Assembly: GCA_027079305.1 (NCBI GenBank)
Contig: JALWVU010000055.1
Coordinates: 310,001 to 374,000 of the forward strand
Reading direction: 5' to 3'
Source of the DNA: Aquificaceae bacterium
Lineage (GTDB): Bacteria; Aquificota; Aquificia; Aquificales; Aquificaceae
Length of the DNA stretch: 64,000 nt
Shown here: positions 34,040 through 43,348 of the stretch, piece by piece
Position numbering within the stretch: position 1 is the stretch's first letter
Layout of the letters: each line of letters starts with the position of its first letter
Made by a program: the position numbers and the translations under genes
The notes under the pieces: generated by a model
What the model was told of the DNA's origin: nothing
Database searches by the model: none
What the model saw: the letters and a program-made list of their open reading frames with translations, nothing else

Positions 34040-36025
34040 TCAGAAGAGATAGCTTGCATTCACGTAAAAGCTCCTGCCCGGTTCTGGAACCCTCGTTCCG
34101 CTGGAGAAGGGATCCCTCAGATAAGATAAGTGCTCGTAGTAGAACTTGTCAAAGAGGTTTTCCACCCCGGCGATCAACCTGAAGTTTCTGTAATCTCCTC
34201 CAACCTTTAGGTTCACTATTCCCCATCCCGGAGTTTTCTGCTCGTTCAGATCCGAGTCAACCTTGTCTTGAGTAGCTTGAAAGAGACCCTCTATCTGGGC
34301 AAAGTATATACCTGTGTCGAACCTGAGGGCTAACCTGCCCTTTAGGGGCGGTATTTCCGCTATGTCTTCGTCGGTTATATTCCTGGAAGGGTCCGTATCT
34401 TTTTTACCTCTCACGTAGGAGAATCCCCCTTCCAAAAATAGGGTCTCGGTAAGTGCCAAGGTTGCCTTCGCTTCACCGCCGTAGAGCCTTGCATCCACAT
34501 TTGTGTAAGATCGTGCCTTATTGTCGTTGTCCATCCCTACGGGTGTTCCGTATACTCCCGTGTCGTTGTATAGGGTTACGAAATCCTTGACGAAGCTGTA
34601 GAAAAGAGAGATATCCGCACTGACTCTTGAGGTCCTCAGCTCAAGACCGAGATCGAGCTGTGTGTTCTTTGAGGGTTTGAGGTCCGGATTTCCAACCCAG
34701 TCACCGTATCTCGTTTCCATCATCCCCATCCTGTCCAGGGCAAAATATCTCTCCTGAGCGTCCGGAACTCTGACCGAGTATCCGATACCGCTGAAGAGTT
34801 CCACACCTTCCGAAAGTTTATAAAACAACTGCAGGTTGGTCGAAGGGTATGTGTCTCTTTTGTTCGTATTTCTCGTTCCGTGGTATCTGTAGTAGAGGGC
34901 TGTATTTGCCTTGCTTTTGCTTGCCTTAGTTTGAGTTGTATCGAGCCTGAGCCCCGCTACCAGTCTGAGATCTTTTTTCAACTTTTTCCTGTATTCTCCG
35001 AAAAGGCCAAAGTCCGTTGTGTCCACGTCTGGAATTGTGTTCTGGGACATGCTTCCCATTTGTGTCTTTGCCCTCCAGTTCCATGTGAAGGCCTCCAGAC
35101 CGAAGCTGAGACTTCCGAGATCGTATTCCGCCTTTATCCCGTAGGTTTTAGACCTGGCCTTGGTCTCCATAAACATCATGGCCCTTCTCTTTGAGTTGTT
35201 CATAAGGTGGTCGACGTAGGAGTAGTAAGCGTTGAGCTTCAGCTTTCCGTAAGATAACTTTAGATTCAATCTATCCGCATCGTCCTTCGGAGAGTCCATC
35301 ATAAGGTAGGGATAGAGGACGTCCCTTGCCCTCTGGGCGGTATAGGAAAGCTCCACCTTAGAGTCCTTGGCAGGCTTGAAGCCTATCTTAGTCCAGGCTG
35401 TGTTTATCCTGAAGGCGGTAGAGTCTCTCTCACTCGGTTTGTAGTCGGCATACTCGGTAAATCTCTTCCCCTCACCGGTTTTGTAAGGCTTCGAGTATCT
35501 GTAGGAGTATCCGAGGAGTCCGTAAAACCTGTCCGATCCGTAGGATAGGCTCAGAGAGGGGTTGAAGTAGGAAAAGGATCCTACTCCGATGTTGAGTTTC
35601 CCGTGCAGGCCCTTCTTGGGTTCAACTGTTACTATGTTCACCGTCCCGCCGAGGCTACCGTAGTTTCTAATGTCGAAGGGACCTTTGATAACCTCTATTT
35701 CTTTCACCTCCGCAAAGTCCACGTGGAAGAGGGAAGGATCCATCCTGTTGGGGCAGGCATTGTATATTCTCGCACCGTCAAATAGGACGTTCAGGTTCCT
35801 GCCGGAAAATCCCCTCAGGACTATATCGTTGGCTATCCCTCCCTTTCTGAGCTTCCACACGCCCTCCATCTGCGAGAGTGCCTCTCCGGGGTCTTTGGCG
35901 AAGCTCTCCCTGACCTCACGGGTAGTAAGGACTTCTTTCTTGGCCTTCACCTCAACCTCTTTGAGCAGAACTTCCTGGGCTACCGCTACCGAAAGCGGGG
36001 CAAGGAGTAAAACCAGCCTTTTCAT
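34040..36025 (-). CDS. TonB-dependent receptor, OprC/NosA-like (copper candidate)
   Basis: 661 residues. Signal peptide (to about 16), plug domain with LRGFSGRNLNVLFDGARIY, then CPNRMDP at 91-97, and a 22-strand barrel ending in YVNASYLF with terminal Phe. Cys91-x3-Met95 followed by Asp-Pro corresponds to the copper site (Cys-x3-Met) of Pseudomonas OprC and the NosA family, and the protein has other Met clusters (LMMDSP, AMMFMET, MGSMS, RMGMMETR). TonB box probably VEVKAKK near the N-terminus. Own upstream AT-rich motif at 36041-36063. Copper specificity is inferred. Confidence 0.82.
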   Translation of the reverse strand: MKRLVLLLAPLSVAVAQEVLLKEVEVKAKKEVLTTREVRESFAKDPGEALSQMEGVWKLRKGGIANDIVLRGFSGRNLNVLFDGARIYNACPNRMDPSLFHVDFAEVKEIEVIKGPFDIRNYGSLGGTVNIVTVEPKKGLHGKLNIGVGSFSYFNPSLSLSYGSDRFYGLLGYSYRYSKPYKTGEGKRFTEYADYKPSERDSTAFRINTAWTKIGFKPAKDSKVELSYTAQRARDVLYPYLMMDSPKDDADRLNLKLSYGKLKLNAYYSYVDHLMNNSKRRAMMFMETKARSKTYGIKAEYDLGSLSFGLEAFTWNWRAKTQMGSMSQNTIPDVDTTDFGLFGEYRKKLKKDLRLVAGLRLDTTQTKASKSKANTALYYRYHGTRNTNKRDTYPSTNLQLFYKLSEGVELFSGIGYSVRVPDAQERYFALDRMGMMETRYGDWVGNPDLKPSKNTQLDLGLELRTSRVSADISLFYSFVKDFVTLYNDTGVYGTPVGMDNDNKARSYTNVDARLYGGEAKATLALTETLFLEGGFSYVRGKKDTDPSRNITDEDIAEIPPLKGRLALRFDTGIYFAQIEGLFQATQDKVDSDLNEQKTPGWGIVNLKVGGDYRNFRLIAGVENLFDKFYYEHLSYLRDPFSSGTRVPEPGRSFYVNASYLF

Positions 36026-36040
36026 AGTTCACCTCCCTGT

Positions 36041-36063
36041 GTTAATTTAACGTTAATTTTAAA
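36041..36063. promoter_or_regulatory. AT-rich TTTAACGT motif upstream of the OprC-like receptor
   Basis: GTTAATTTAACGTTAATTTT is nearly a perfect palindrome centred on the AACGTT; the same AATTTAACGT core appears before the first receptor of the locus (41687-41719). It lies 16-38 nt ahead of the start codon, where a metal-responsive repressor could sit. Confidence 0.55.
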
Positions 36064-36080
36064 CAGATTTTAACACAAAT

Positions 36081-38123
36081 TTACCACACCATGTCGACGC
36101 CTACGTATAAGGTTCTGGGCATTCCCGGTCTGTATCTCTCCCTTCCGTAAGCTATGTTGGCGGTTTCCGCGTAAAGTCTGTCGGTGAGGTTGTATATCTT
36201 TCCGAATATTCTGAAGTTATCGCTCAGTCTGTATTCAGCTCTAAAGTTCAGGAGGTCGTATCCCCCATACTTTTTGGTGTTGTCGTCGTCCATGTAATAA
36301 GGTCCAACGTGTTGATATTCCAGTTCCGCTGTGAGCCTCTTCTCGAAGAAGGGGTTGTATATGAGCCTCACATTCGCCAGGTCTCTCGGAGCCATGCTCA
36401 TCTCTTTCCCGCTGTAGTCCCTTCTTCCCGTATTGAAGGAGACGTATTCGTGTTTTGATATGCTGTAAGAGGCTCTGAGTTTCAGGTCTTCCGAGAGAAA
36501 ATACTCAGCTCCCACCTCTAAGCCTTTATGTTTCGTTTTGCCCGCGTTCGCTCTGTAGGAGACAGACCTCTCCCTGACGGTTATTATCTTGTCCTTTATC
36601 TCCATGTAGTAAGCGCTTACGTTCAGTATAAGACCTAAACCGCTCAGCTTCGCCTTATAGCCAACCTCGTAGCTGTCCGCCTTTTCAAGCTTCAATCCCT
36701 TCTCCTGAAAGTTCTTCTTCAGTTCGTATAGACTGCCCGCCTGCGGAATCCTGAAACCGTGTGCGTATCTTACAAACAGGGAACTGTTATTGTTTATTGA
36801 AAAAACGAAACCGAGCTTCGGACTCAGATGTGAGAAGGAGTCGCTTCTATCATCGGGTCTCTGCCAAACACCGAAGTTTCCCGCGGTCAGTTTGTTGTTG
36901 TATTCGTAGCGGGCGTAATCATACCTTAGACCTGCGGTTATCCTGAGCCTCTTGTATCTGTAAACACCGTGAAGGTAAGGGGCTACGTTGTAAAAGTTAA
37001 CATCGTATTTGTAAATGTCTCCCTGCGGATAGAGCCTTCCCCATATGTTCACATCCGGTCTGGTCTGGTAGTAGTGGTTGTTAGCTTTCGTTCCTTCAAG
37101 ATCCAGACCGAGGATTATTTTTCCACTTCCATACCTGCGGATGTATTGGTTCAAAAAGCCGAGGGTGTAGGTCTTCAGGTCTCTCTCCGGGTAAGCCCTC
37201 GGTATCCAGGTGGCGACGTATCTGTTTCTGTTGAATCTGAGGTAGGCGATCAGCCTCAGTCTGTCTTTCGTCGTCAGTCGCCCTTCGTACTTTGCAGAGA
37301 GCCTCGCCATATCTACCTTCCTGTAGGGGTCTTCCAGATCGGAGGGAAGTCCGGAGCTTTCCGGATTGTCCTTAAAGGTCTGGTAATCCAGATATCCCGC
37401 CATCTTGGCATCCATTTTGTTGGCTAAGAAGGAAACCTCCACCGAGCTGACGGAGTCTATCCTGTAGATGTCTTTGAGGAGGGTCTCTCCCCTCTTAAAT
37501 CCCGTTTTCTCCCTCCAGCCGTCGGAACGGGAGAAAGAAACTGAGGTCAGGTATGCGTTCTTACCTTTCGTATCCGAGAGCTTGCTCTTGATCCTGAAGT
37601 ATCCGTAGCTTCCCCCCTCCAGGAGGATGTTCCTCTTCAGAACCTTGGAAGGCTCTTCGCTCTTTACGTTGACCACCGCACCTATCGCGTCCGAGCCGTA
37701 TACTGCGGTTCCCACGCCTTTGAGAACCTCAATACCTTCCAGTGAACTCTCCCAGGAGGTCCACCACAGCCCGTTGTGGTTGAAAAAGCCCGAAGACTGG
37801 ACAGGAATTCCGTCCTGCAGATACAGGTAGTAAGGACCGTAGTTGATAGGGAGCCTTATGGCGGTAGCGTGTCCGAGAGAGGCGGCAACCTGGGTTATCA
37901 GAACACCGGGCACCGAGTTCAGGTTATCCCTTATGTGGTTTGGCTTATCCAGCTCTATCTCCTCTTCGGGAACCGAGTCCACTCTGACGGGCATATCAAG
38001 GGACTTCTCCTTCTCCCTCGTTGCGGTGACGGTAACGCTTTCAATCCTGTAAACCTCCTGAGCGAGGGAGAGGTTCGCAAAGACCGCTGAAAGGAGAGCG
38101 GACATCAGGAGCTTTCTCCTCAT
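36081..38123 (-). CDS. TonB-dependent receptor
   Basis: 680 residues from ATG 38123, eight bases after GGAGG (a GTG at 38132 is also in frame). Signal peptide to about residue 21 (LSLAQ), TonB box ESVTVTATR, plug domain (GTAVYGSDAIGAVVNV, IEVLKGV), barrel with alternating aromatic strands and YVGVDMVW at the end. Siderophore or metal-chelate receptor; no specificity motif recognised, and no CxxxM site. Third gene of the run begun by the receptor at 41663. Confidence 0.9.
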   Translation of the reverse strand: MRRKLLMSALLSAVFANLSLAQEVYRIESVTVTATREKEKSLDMPVRVDSVPEEEIELDKPNHIRDNLNSVPGVLITQVAASLGHATAIRLPINYGPYYLYLQDGIPVQSSGFFNHNGLWWTSWESSLEGIEVLKGVGTAVYGSDAIGAVVNVKSEEPSKVLKRNILLEGGSYGYFRIKSKLSDTKGKNAYLTSVSFSRSDGWREKTGFKRGETLLKDIYRIDSVSSVEVSFLANKMDAKMAGYLDYQTFKDNPESSGLPSDLEDPYRKVDMARLSAKYEGRLTTKDRLRLIAYLRFNRNRYVATWIPRAYPERDLKTYTLGFLNQYIRRYGSGKIILGLDLEGTKANNHYYQTRPDVNIWGRLYPQGDIYKYDVNFYNVAPYLHGVYRYKRLRITAGLRYDYARYEYNNKLTAGNFGVWQRPDDRSDSFSHLSPKLGFVFSINNNSSLFVRYAHGFRIPQAGSLYELKKNFQEKGLKLEKADSYEVGYKAKLSGLGLILNVSAYYMEIKDKIITVRERSVSYRANAGKTKHKGLEVGAEYFLSEDLKLRASYSISKHEYVSFNTGRRDYSGKEMSMAPRDLANVRLIYNPFFEKRLTAELEYQHVGPYYMDDDNTKKYGGYDLLNFRAEYRLSDNFRIFGKIYNLTDRLYAETANIAYGRERYRPGMPRTLYVGVDMVW

Positions 38124-38146
38124 ATCTATCACCTCCTTCCTTTTTA

Positions 38147-39541
38147 TCAGCCCGCACGGTGTCCTCCGAAGAGGAGGTTGGCGGTGAGCACGAAACTCCA
38201 GAGGAAGAGGTAAACGATCGGGAGAATTGAGGAGGACAAAAGGAACAACTTCCTGTGCTTGGGACGGATCAGGTCAACTCTCTTTTTCAGAATGAAGAGG
38301 CTCCATACACCCGCTATGAAGGGGAATACCTTAAAGATGAAAAGCCAGTCCTCCCCCCTCCTTGCGAGGGGCTGTGCATGAATACCGAGACCGAAAGCCT
38401 GAGACAGTCCGTTCACTATGTCGCTGTAGTAGTGGATAAAGAAGAACTCGCCCACGTGAGCGAGGGAACACACTATCATGAGAGGTGCGAAGGCGTAACC
38501 TATCTCAAGGAAGACCTCTTTTTTGGGAATGCCTCCTACCTTTGAAGATAGCCATACGCTGATGTATACCGACAGGAGGACTATGACCAGGGCGGTAAGC
38601 ATGGCAAAGAGTCCCTTCAGGTCTATCCACGCGGGCAGTCCCAAACTCTCCTGAAGGAACTTCCCGAAAACAACCCAAGGCGTATACTCAGCGATAGGTA
38701 TTCTCCCGAGTCCGTGATGGAGCCTCATCGCCACCGTTATGACCGCGACCATGAGTATGTAAACCCACACTTCCCAGTTGAGCGGTCTTTGAATCCTTTT
38801 CACAAGGGAGCTACCCCAACTTCTCACCTCAAACCTGACCGCGGGACAGGCGTGGGCACACTCCATGCACAGGGTGCAGTTCGCCATAGAGTTCCTTTCA
38901 TCAAACTTTGATGGATTGAGTTCGTACGGGCAGGAGAGGGCACAATCGGGCTTTCTGCAGGACTCACACACCTCTTTATAGGTAGAGAGCCATGTAAAAC
39001 CTACTCTTGAAAAGGCACTGCTTACAGAACCAACGGGACAGAGATATTTGCAAAAAGCCATCCCTCTGAAGAGGAAGAAGACAAGGATCGACACAAGCAG
39101 GAATACGGAGAAGAAGACCGATGCCACCACAGGTTTTCTGAGAAGACCAGGAAACGTGTATAGAATGAACCAGTAGGCGAGTATGTTTGAGAGAACTATC
39201 CCGATGAAGGGACTCCTGAGCCACTTGGGTGGCCTGAGCTTCAGCCCTACCTTCTGGATGTTCCTGCCGAGAAAACCGAGAGGGCAAACCATACAGAACA
39301 CGCTCCCGAGGGTGTTTAGGGTGATAACCATGAAGAAGGGCCAAAAGAGGCTCCAGAATATGGCGGTTGTAAAGGCGTTCTCCTCACGGGTTGGGTAGAG
39401 GAATCCGTAAATCAGGGCGTATAAAAAAAGAAAGAGGGAAAGGAGGCGGTAAAAGAGGAGGGCGTGCTTGTTTTTAAACAGGAAGCCGAGAACCGGTATC
39501 CCGAAAAGGTCCTTGCGCGTTCTTTTGACTTCTCTTTCCAT
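38147..39541 (-). CDS. Membrane polyferredoxin (NapH/NosR/CcoG-like)
   Basis: 464 residues, about eight helices. Two CxxxCP loops between helices (FCMVCPLGFLGRN, FCKYLCPVGSVSSAF) as in NapH/NosR, then two cytoplasmic 4Fe-4S motifs (CESCRKPDCALSCP and CTLCMECAHACP, about 205-250), and four or five further helices with paired histidines (RLHHGLG, SLAHVGEFFFIHYY) that could hold haem. It should move electrons across or into the membrane. Lying between two TonB receptors, it is a candidate reductase for imported metal; CcoG is a known Cu(II) reductase. NosR's FMN domain is absent. Confidence 0.8.
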   Translation of the reverse strand: MEREVKRTRKDLFGIPVLGFLFKNKHALLFYRLLSLFLFLYALIYGFLYPTREENAFTTAIFWSLFWPFFMVITLNTLGSVFCMVCPLGFLGRNIQKVGLKLRPPKWLRSPFIGIVLSNILAYWFILYTFPGLLRKPVVASVFFSVFLLVSILVFFLFRGMAFCKYLCPVGSVSSAFSRVGFTWLSTYKEVCESCRKPDCALSCPYELNPSKFDERNSMANCTLCMECAHACPAVRFEVRSWGSSLVKRIQRPLNWEVWVYILMVAVITVAMRLHHGLGRIPIAEYTPWVVFGKFLQESLGLPAWIDLKGLFAMLTALVIVLLSVYISVWLSSKVGGIPKKEVFLEIGYAFAPLMIVCSLAHVGEFFFIHYYSDIVNGLSQAFGLGIHAQPLARRGEDWLFIFKVFPFIAGVWSLFILKKRVDLIRPKHRKLFLLSSSILPIVYLFLWSFVLTANLLFGGHRAG

Positions 39542-39554
39542 GACATAACCTCCC

Positions 39555-41663
39555 TCAGAACTTGTAAGAGACTCTGACTGTGTAAGTCCTCGGTGGTGCT
39601 GGGTATATCCTCGTCCTCCCCCTTATATCCTTCTGGTAGGTTGCTGCGTACTTCTTATCAAAGATGTTGTTAACGTCAAAGTAAAGGGCGAACTTGTCCC
39701 CCTTTCCGTATCCGAGGGTGAGGTTGGTTATGAACTTATAATCGCTGTATTTTTCGGTATTGGCGTTGTCAACGTAGTAAGGTCCCCAGGTATTCGTATC
39801 TATCCTGAACCTTAAACCTTTCTCGGCCCACCACTGAAGGTAAAGGGAATACATATACTCGGGTATATAGGGCAGTTTGTTTCCGCTTCTGTTATAGGCG
39901 TATACGCGACTTCCGCGCCTGACATACTCGGTAAACTCCTTATACTTGAAGTCAAAGTATGAGAAGGCGCCTCCCACTACGAAGGGACCGAAGAGCCTGA
40001 TTTTGCCGTCAAGCTCAAATCCTTTCTTCTCCGTTCTTCCCGCGTTCAGGTAGGTTCTTTCCCCGCTTCCCAGAATTGAGTAAACTATCTCGTCCCTCAC
40101 ATCGCTGTAGAAGACCGCGGTGCTGAAGGTGAAACGTTCTCTGTCAGAGCCTTTAAGCCCTGCCTCGTAATTGATAATCCTCGCAGGTTTTAAATCAGGA
40201 TTGGTCAGAACTTCGTTATCCTGCGGTGTCTGGAAACCTGTTGATACCGAGACGTAGGCGTTCAGGAAGGAAAAGAGCCTGTAGGTCAATCCTATCCTCG
40301 GACTGAAAGCGTTGAAGGTCTTCCTTGTGTTCCTGGTCTCGCTTACGTTCCTGTAGTAGTTCCTTCCCCATGCGAAGTCCACATATGTGTCCTTCTTGAT
40401 GTCAAATATCACCTGGTCAAACCTGATCCCGAGATCAACTATCGTTCTTTCCGTGGGTCTGAGTGTCTCTTGGGCAAATACTCCCCACATTAGATTTCTG
40501 TTTTTCTGCTCGTCCGCAAGCTCCCCCTTATCATCCGAGATTGCGTACTCTATGGTGTTCGTCCTGCTGGAGTTGGAACAGAGGTCGTAGCCCCCGCTCA
40601 GTTTGCAGTATTTGTAGGCATACCTTTTGGAGTTGTAGTGGTTATATCTTATTTGAATACCTGCGATAAGCTCCGCGCTCCTGCCAAGAAGGCTGTGTCT
40701 GTAATTTACCTGCGTGTCGGTTCCGCCTACGTATGAGCCTCCCGTAACTATCCTTGCGGTAACCGGATGGTAGTGGGTCCACCTCTGGAGATAGAGCACG
40801 GACTTCAGCTTGAGCTTTCTTGAAACTTCCCTCTCATACTTCCCGCTCCAGAAGAATATCCTGCTGTATCTTCCCGACTTTCTCCAAGGCTCTGAGGTCT
40901 GCTGGGAAGGATCCCTCTCAAACTCCCCCTTGGTGAGGGGTCCGGGGAGCTGAAGGTCCGCCTTGGAGAAGTTGAAGGTCATCTCCAAGGTAGAGCCCGG
41001 GTCGGGGATGAAGCCCAGCTTTAAGGTGTTTTTGAAGCTCTCAAACCTGTTCCACTCCCTCCATGAGTCGGACTTCTTGTAGGAAGTGCTGACGTTGTAA
41101 AAGACCTCGCCCTTTACGTTCCCACCGTAAAGAAGGTTGAACATATAGGTGTTGTAGCTTCCGTAGCCCATCTTCAGCTTGAAGCCTTGGAATTTGAAAG
41201 GGCTTACCGTGATGAAATTCACCACTCCGCCCGCGGAGTTCGCACCGTAAAGGGTTGAGTTGGGACCTTTGACTATGTCTATTTGTTCAAGCATCTGGGT
41301 ATCCACAAAGTCCAGTCTCGTGAGACCGTCTGGGTCGGTTATGGGAACTCCGTCAAGGAGTATGTTTATCTCCCTCACCGCGTAAGGAGCTTTGAGACCT
41401 CCCCCCCTTATAATCAGCCTCACGTCGTAACCGCCGTTCCTCGTGGTCGCCTGAACTCCCGAGATGCCCTGAAGAAGCTCGTAGGTTCCCACTCCGGGCT
41501 TCGTTTCTATCTCCTCCTCGGTTACCGTATAGACTCCCGCGGGAATGTCCTTTTCCTTCCTTTCTTCCCGCGTTGCGGTTACCTGAAGTTTTTCCAGAAC
41601 CACCTCCTGAGATAGGGACAGGATCGGGAATCCGAGAACCGCGGGGATAAGTGACTTCCTCAC
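39555..41663 (-). CDS. TonB-dependent receptor, first gene of the uptake run
   Basis: 702 residues. Signal peptide (to SLSQ), TonB box EKLQVTATR, plug with YELLQGISGVQATTRNGGYD, LIIRGGG, ILLDGVPITDPDG, IDIVKGPNSTLYGANSAGG, barrel ending YTVRVSYKF. Two cysteine pairs (CKLSGGYDLCSN) in a barrel loop. Divergent from exbB with a 75-nt AT-rich control region. Ligand unknown; class suggests a metal chelate. Confidence 0.9.
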   Translation of the reverse strand: MRKSLIPAVLGFPILSLSQEVVLEKLQVTATREERKEKDIPAGVYTVTEEEIETKPGVGTYELLQGISGVQATTRNGGYDVRLIIRGGGLKAPYAVREINILLDGVPITDPDGLTRLDFVDTQMLEQIDIVKGPNSTLYGANSAGGVVNFITVSPFKFQGFKLKMGYGSYNTYMFNLLYGGNVKGEVFYNVSTSYKKSDSWREWNRFESFKNTLKLGFIPDPGSTLEMTFNFSKADLQLPGPLTKGEFERDPSQQTSEPWRKSGRYSRIFFWSGKYEREVSRKLKLKSVLYLQRWTHYHPVTARIVTGGSYVGGTDTQVNYRHSLLGRSAELIAGIQIRYNHYNSKRYAYKYCKLSGGYDLCSNSSRTNTIEYAISDDKGELADEQKNRNLMWGVFAQETLRPTERTIVDLGIRFDQVIFDIKKDTYVDFAWGRNYYRNVSETRNTRKTFNAFSPRIGLTYRLFSFLNAYVSVSTGFQTPQDNEVLTNPDLKPARIINYEAGLKGSDRERFTFSTAVFYSDVRDEIVYSILGSGERTYLNAGRTEKKGFELDGKIRLFGPFVVGGAFSYFDFKYKEFTEYVRRGSRVYAYNRSGNKLPYIPEYMYSLYLQWWAEKGLRFRIDTNTWGPYYVDNANTEKYSDYKFITNLTLGYGKGDKFALYFDVNNIFDKKYAATYQKDIRGRTRIYPAPPRTYTVRVSYKF

Positions 41664-41686
41664 ATCTTACCTCCTGTTAAAATCGT

Positions 41687-41719
41687 GTTAAATTTAACGT
41701 GAAATTAACGTAAATTTTA
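41687..41719. promoter_or_regulatory. Divergent receptor/exbB control region with TTTAACGT motif
   Basis: GTTAAATTTAACGT (41687-41700) followed by GAAATTAACGTAAATTTTA (41701-41719): two copies of an A/T-TTAACGT-A/T element in tandem, one shared with the site at 36041-36063. It lies between the receptor start at 41663 and exbB at 41739 and can serve both directions. Confidence 0.55.
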
Positions 41720-41738
41720 TCATAAAATTAACAGTAGG

Positions 41739-42164
41739 ATGAAAGGTATAAAGGAGATAGTTGATTACGGTGTCATAGGGATACTGCTACTCATGAGTGT
41801 TGTATCCGTAGGGGTCGCCCTTGAGAGGTGGTTATTCCTGAGGAAGGTGAAACCCGAAGAGTTCAGAAGCAAACAGGAGCTTGAGGTAGAGTTGACTAAA
41901 GGTCTCCACCTGATAGCCACTGTAGGGGCAAACGCTCCCTACGTGGGACTGCTGGGAACCGTTCTCGGGATAATGCTCACCTTCTACAGCATAGGTTCTC
42001 AGGGCTTCGTGAACACAAGGGAGATAATGGTAGGCCTCGCCCTGGCTCTAAAAGCTACCGCTGTGGGACTCCTGGTGGCGATCCCTTCCGTCATCCTTTA
42101 CAACCTGCTCCTGAGAAAGGTAAGGGTTCTCTTAGCCAGGTGGGAGGTAGAGAATGGAAGATAG
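41739..42164 (+). CDS. exbB: ExbB-like proton channel subunit (MotA/TolQ/ExbB)
   Basis: 141 residues, the short form with three membrane helices: VIGILLLMSVVSVGVALERW, then the conserved VGANAPYVGLLGTVLGIMLTFYSIG and LALKATAVGLLVAIPSVILYNL. With ExbD it uses the proton gradient to drive TonB. AGG precedes the ATG. Overlaps exbD by 11 nt. Confidence 0.9.
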   Translation: MKGIKEIVDYGVIGILLLMSVVSVGVALERWLFLRKVKPEEFRSKQELEVELTKGLHLIATVGANAPYVGLLGTVLGIMLTFYSIGSQGFVNTREIMVGLALALKATAVGLLVAIPSVILYNLLLRKVRVLLARWEVENGR

Positions 42165-42540
42165 GGAGTTCAGTTACATAAACGTCATACCCCTCGTGGA
42201 CATCATGCTCGTCCTCCTCACGATAGTTCTCACAACCGCGACCTTCATGGTTCAGGGAGAGATACCGGTGAGCCTCCCTTCCGCAGGTAGCTCTCAGGAG
42301 AGAAGAACACACGGAACCATCGATATAACCGTAAGCAGGGACGGAAGGATCTTCTTTGGAGGTAAAGAGGTGAGTCTTAAGGAGCTCTCCGCTATGCTGA
42401 GGCCCGTAGACAGAAAGACTCCCGTCAACATAAGAGCGGACAGAAGGGCGAGCGTCCAGAGCTTTGTGAGCGTCATGGATGTCCTGAAAAGACTCGGATT
42501 TAAAAGCGTTAATCTCTTGGTGAGAAAGCATGGGAATTAA
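42154..42540 (+). CDS. exbD: ExbD-like biopolymer transport protein
   Basis: 128 residues. One membrane helix with the essential proton-carrying aspartate at residue 16 (NVIPLVDIMLVLLTIVL), then a periplasmic domain (IDITVSRDGRIFFGGKEVSLKEL, VNIRADRRASVQSFVSVMDVL). Overlaps tonB by 11 nt, so the three energy-transducing genes are tightly coupled. Confidence 0.92.
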   Translation: MEDREFSYINVIPLVDIMLVLLTIVLTTATFMVQGEIPVSLPSAGSSQERRTHGTIDITVSRDGRIFFGGKEVSLKELSAMLRPVDRKTPVNIRADRRASVQSFVSVMDVLKRLGFKSVNLLVRKHGN

Positions 42541-43348
42541 GGGGTCTCTTTTTTTATCCCTTCTGCTACACGTGAGCGTGCTCGTCGCGGTCATGTCTTT
42601 CATACCTTCCTATAGGGAGGAGAGTGATGCTGTAAGGATAAGCCTGAACGGTGTGAATATAAAGGAGGTTCCCCGGCAAGCTCGTGTAAAGAGATCCTCC
42701 GAGCGGAAGAAAACCCCGAAAAAGAGGGTAGTTAAGAATAAGAATAAAAAAAGAACTATCGTAAAAAACGTAAAAAAGAAGGCAAAAAGGAAACCCCAGA
42801 AAGATGTAGTTAAGAAAAAAGCGCTTAAGAAGGAGATCATAAGGCGGAAGAAGGTTCTGGCCCGATCTAAGGGAGACAAGCGGAAAGCGGATAAAGTATC
42901 TGGGAAAAGTAAGCCTCATATAGAAAGCCCTCAGCGAAAAGAGGTAGCTAAATCAACTACCACAGATCAGGTTCTTCCGGTTAAAGAAAGTGCTTCAAAG
43001 GCTTTGCATAGAGAAACACGGGACCAGATTAAGAAGAGTTTCGTAGATAGTGTTAAAAGCTACCAAGAGAAGTACAAAGAGGAAAACCTGTCCGTAATCA
43101 GAGAAACTATCCTCTCTTACCTGAAGTATCCTCCCATAGCAAGAAGGATGGGCTGGGAAGGAACTGTAATAGTCAGATTCACACTCCTACCGGACGGAGA
43201 GCTTGAGGAGAGCGGGATAGAGAGGAGCTCCGGGCACGGGATCTTGGACAGAAGCGCTCTTGAAGCTGTCAGGCTCGCCCACAGGAACTTCCCGAGGCCT
43301 AAGGATAGGGTAACCATAGTTATCCCCATAGTTTACAAGCTGGAGTAA
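42530..43348 (+). CDS. tonB: TonB energy transducer
   Basis: 272 residues. N-terminal anchor with Ser10 and His14 four residues apart (SLLLH), matching the Ser/His pair of E. coli TonB that touches ExbD; a spacer of about 140 residues that is strongly basic (runs of Lys/Arg) rather than the usual Pro-rich; and a C-terminal receptor-binding domain (YPPIARRMGWEGTVIVRFTL, PDGELEESGIERSSG, RSALEAVRLA). End overlaps the propeller gene by 16 nt. Confidence 0.9.
   Translation: MGIKGSLFLSLLLHVSVLVAVMSFIPSYREESDAVRISLNGVNIKEVPRQARVKRSSERKKTPKKRVVKNKNKKRTIVKNVKKKAKRKPQKDVVKKKALKKEIIRRKKVLARSKGDKRKADKVSGKSKPHIESPQRKEVAKSTTTDQVLPVKESASKALHRETRDQIKKSFVDSVKSYQEKYKEENLSVIRETILSYLKYPPIARRMGWEGTVIVRFTLLPDGELEESGIERSSGHGILDRSALEAVRLAHRNFPRPKDRVTIVIPIVYKLE

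Noticed and set aside
38147-39541. Full NosR (nitrous oxide reductase regulator)
   Set aside because: No N-terminal FMN-binding periplasmic domain; too short; no nosZ near.
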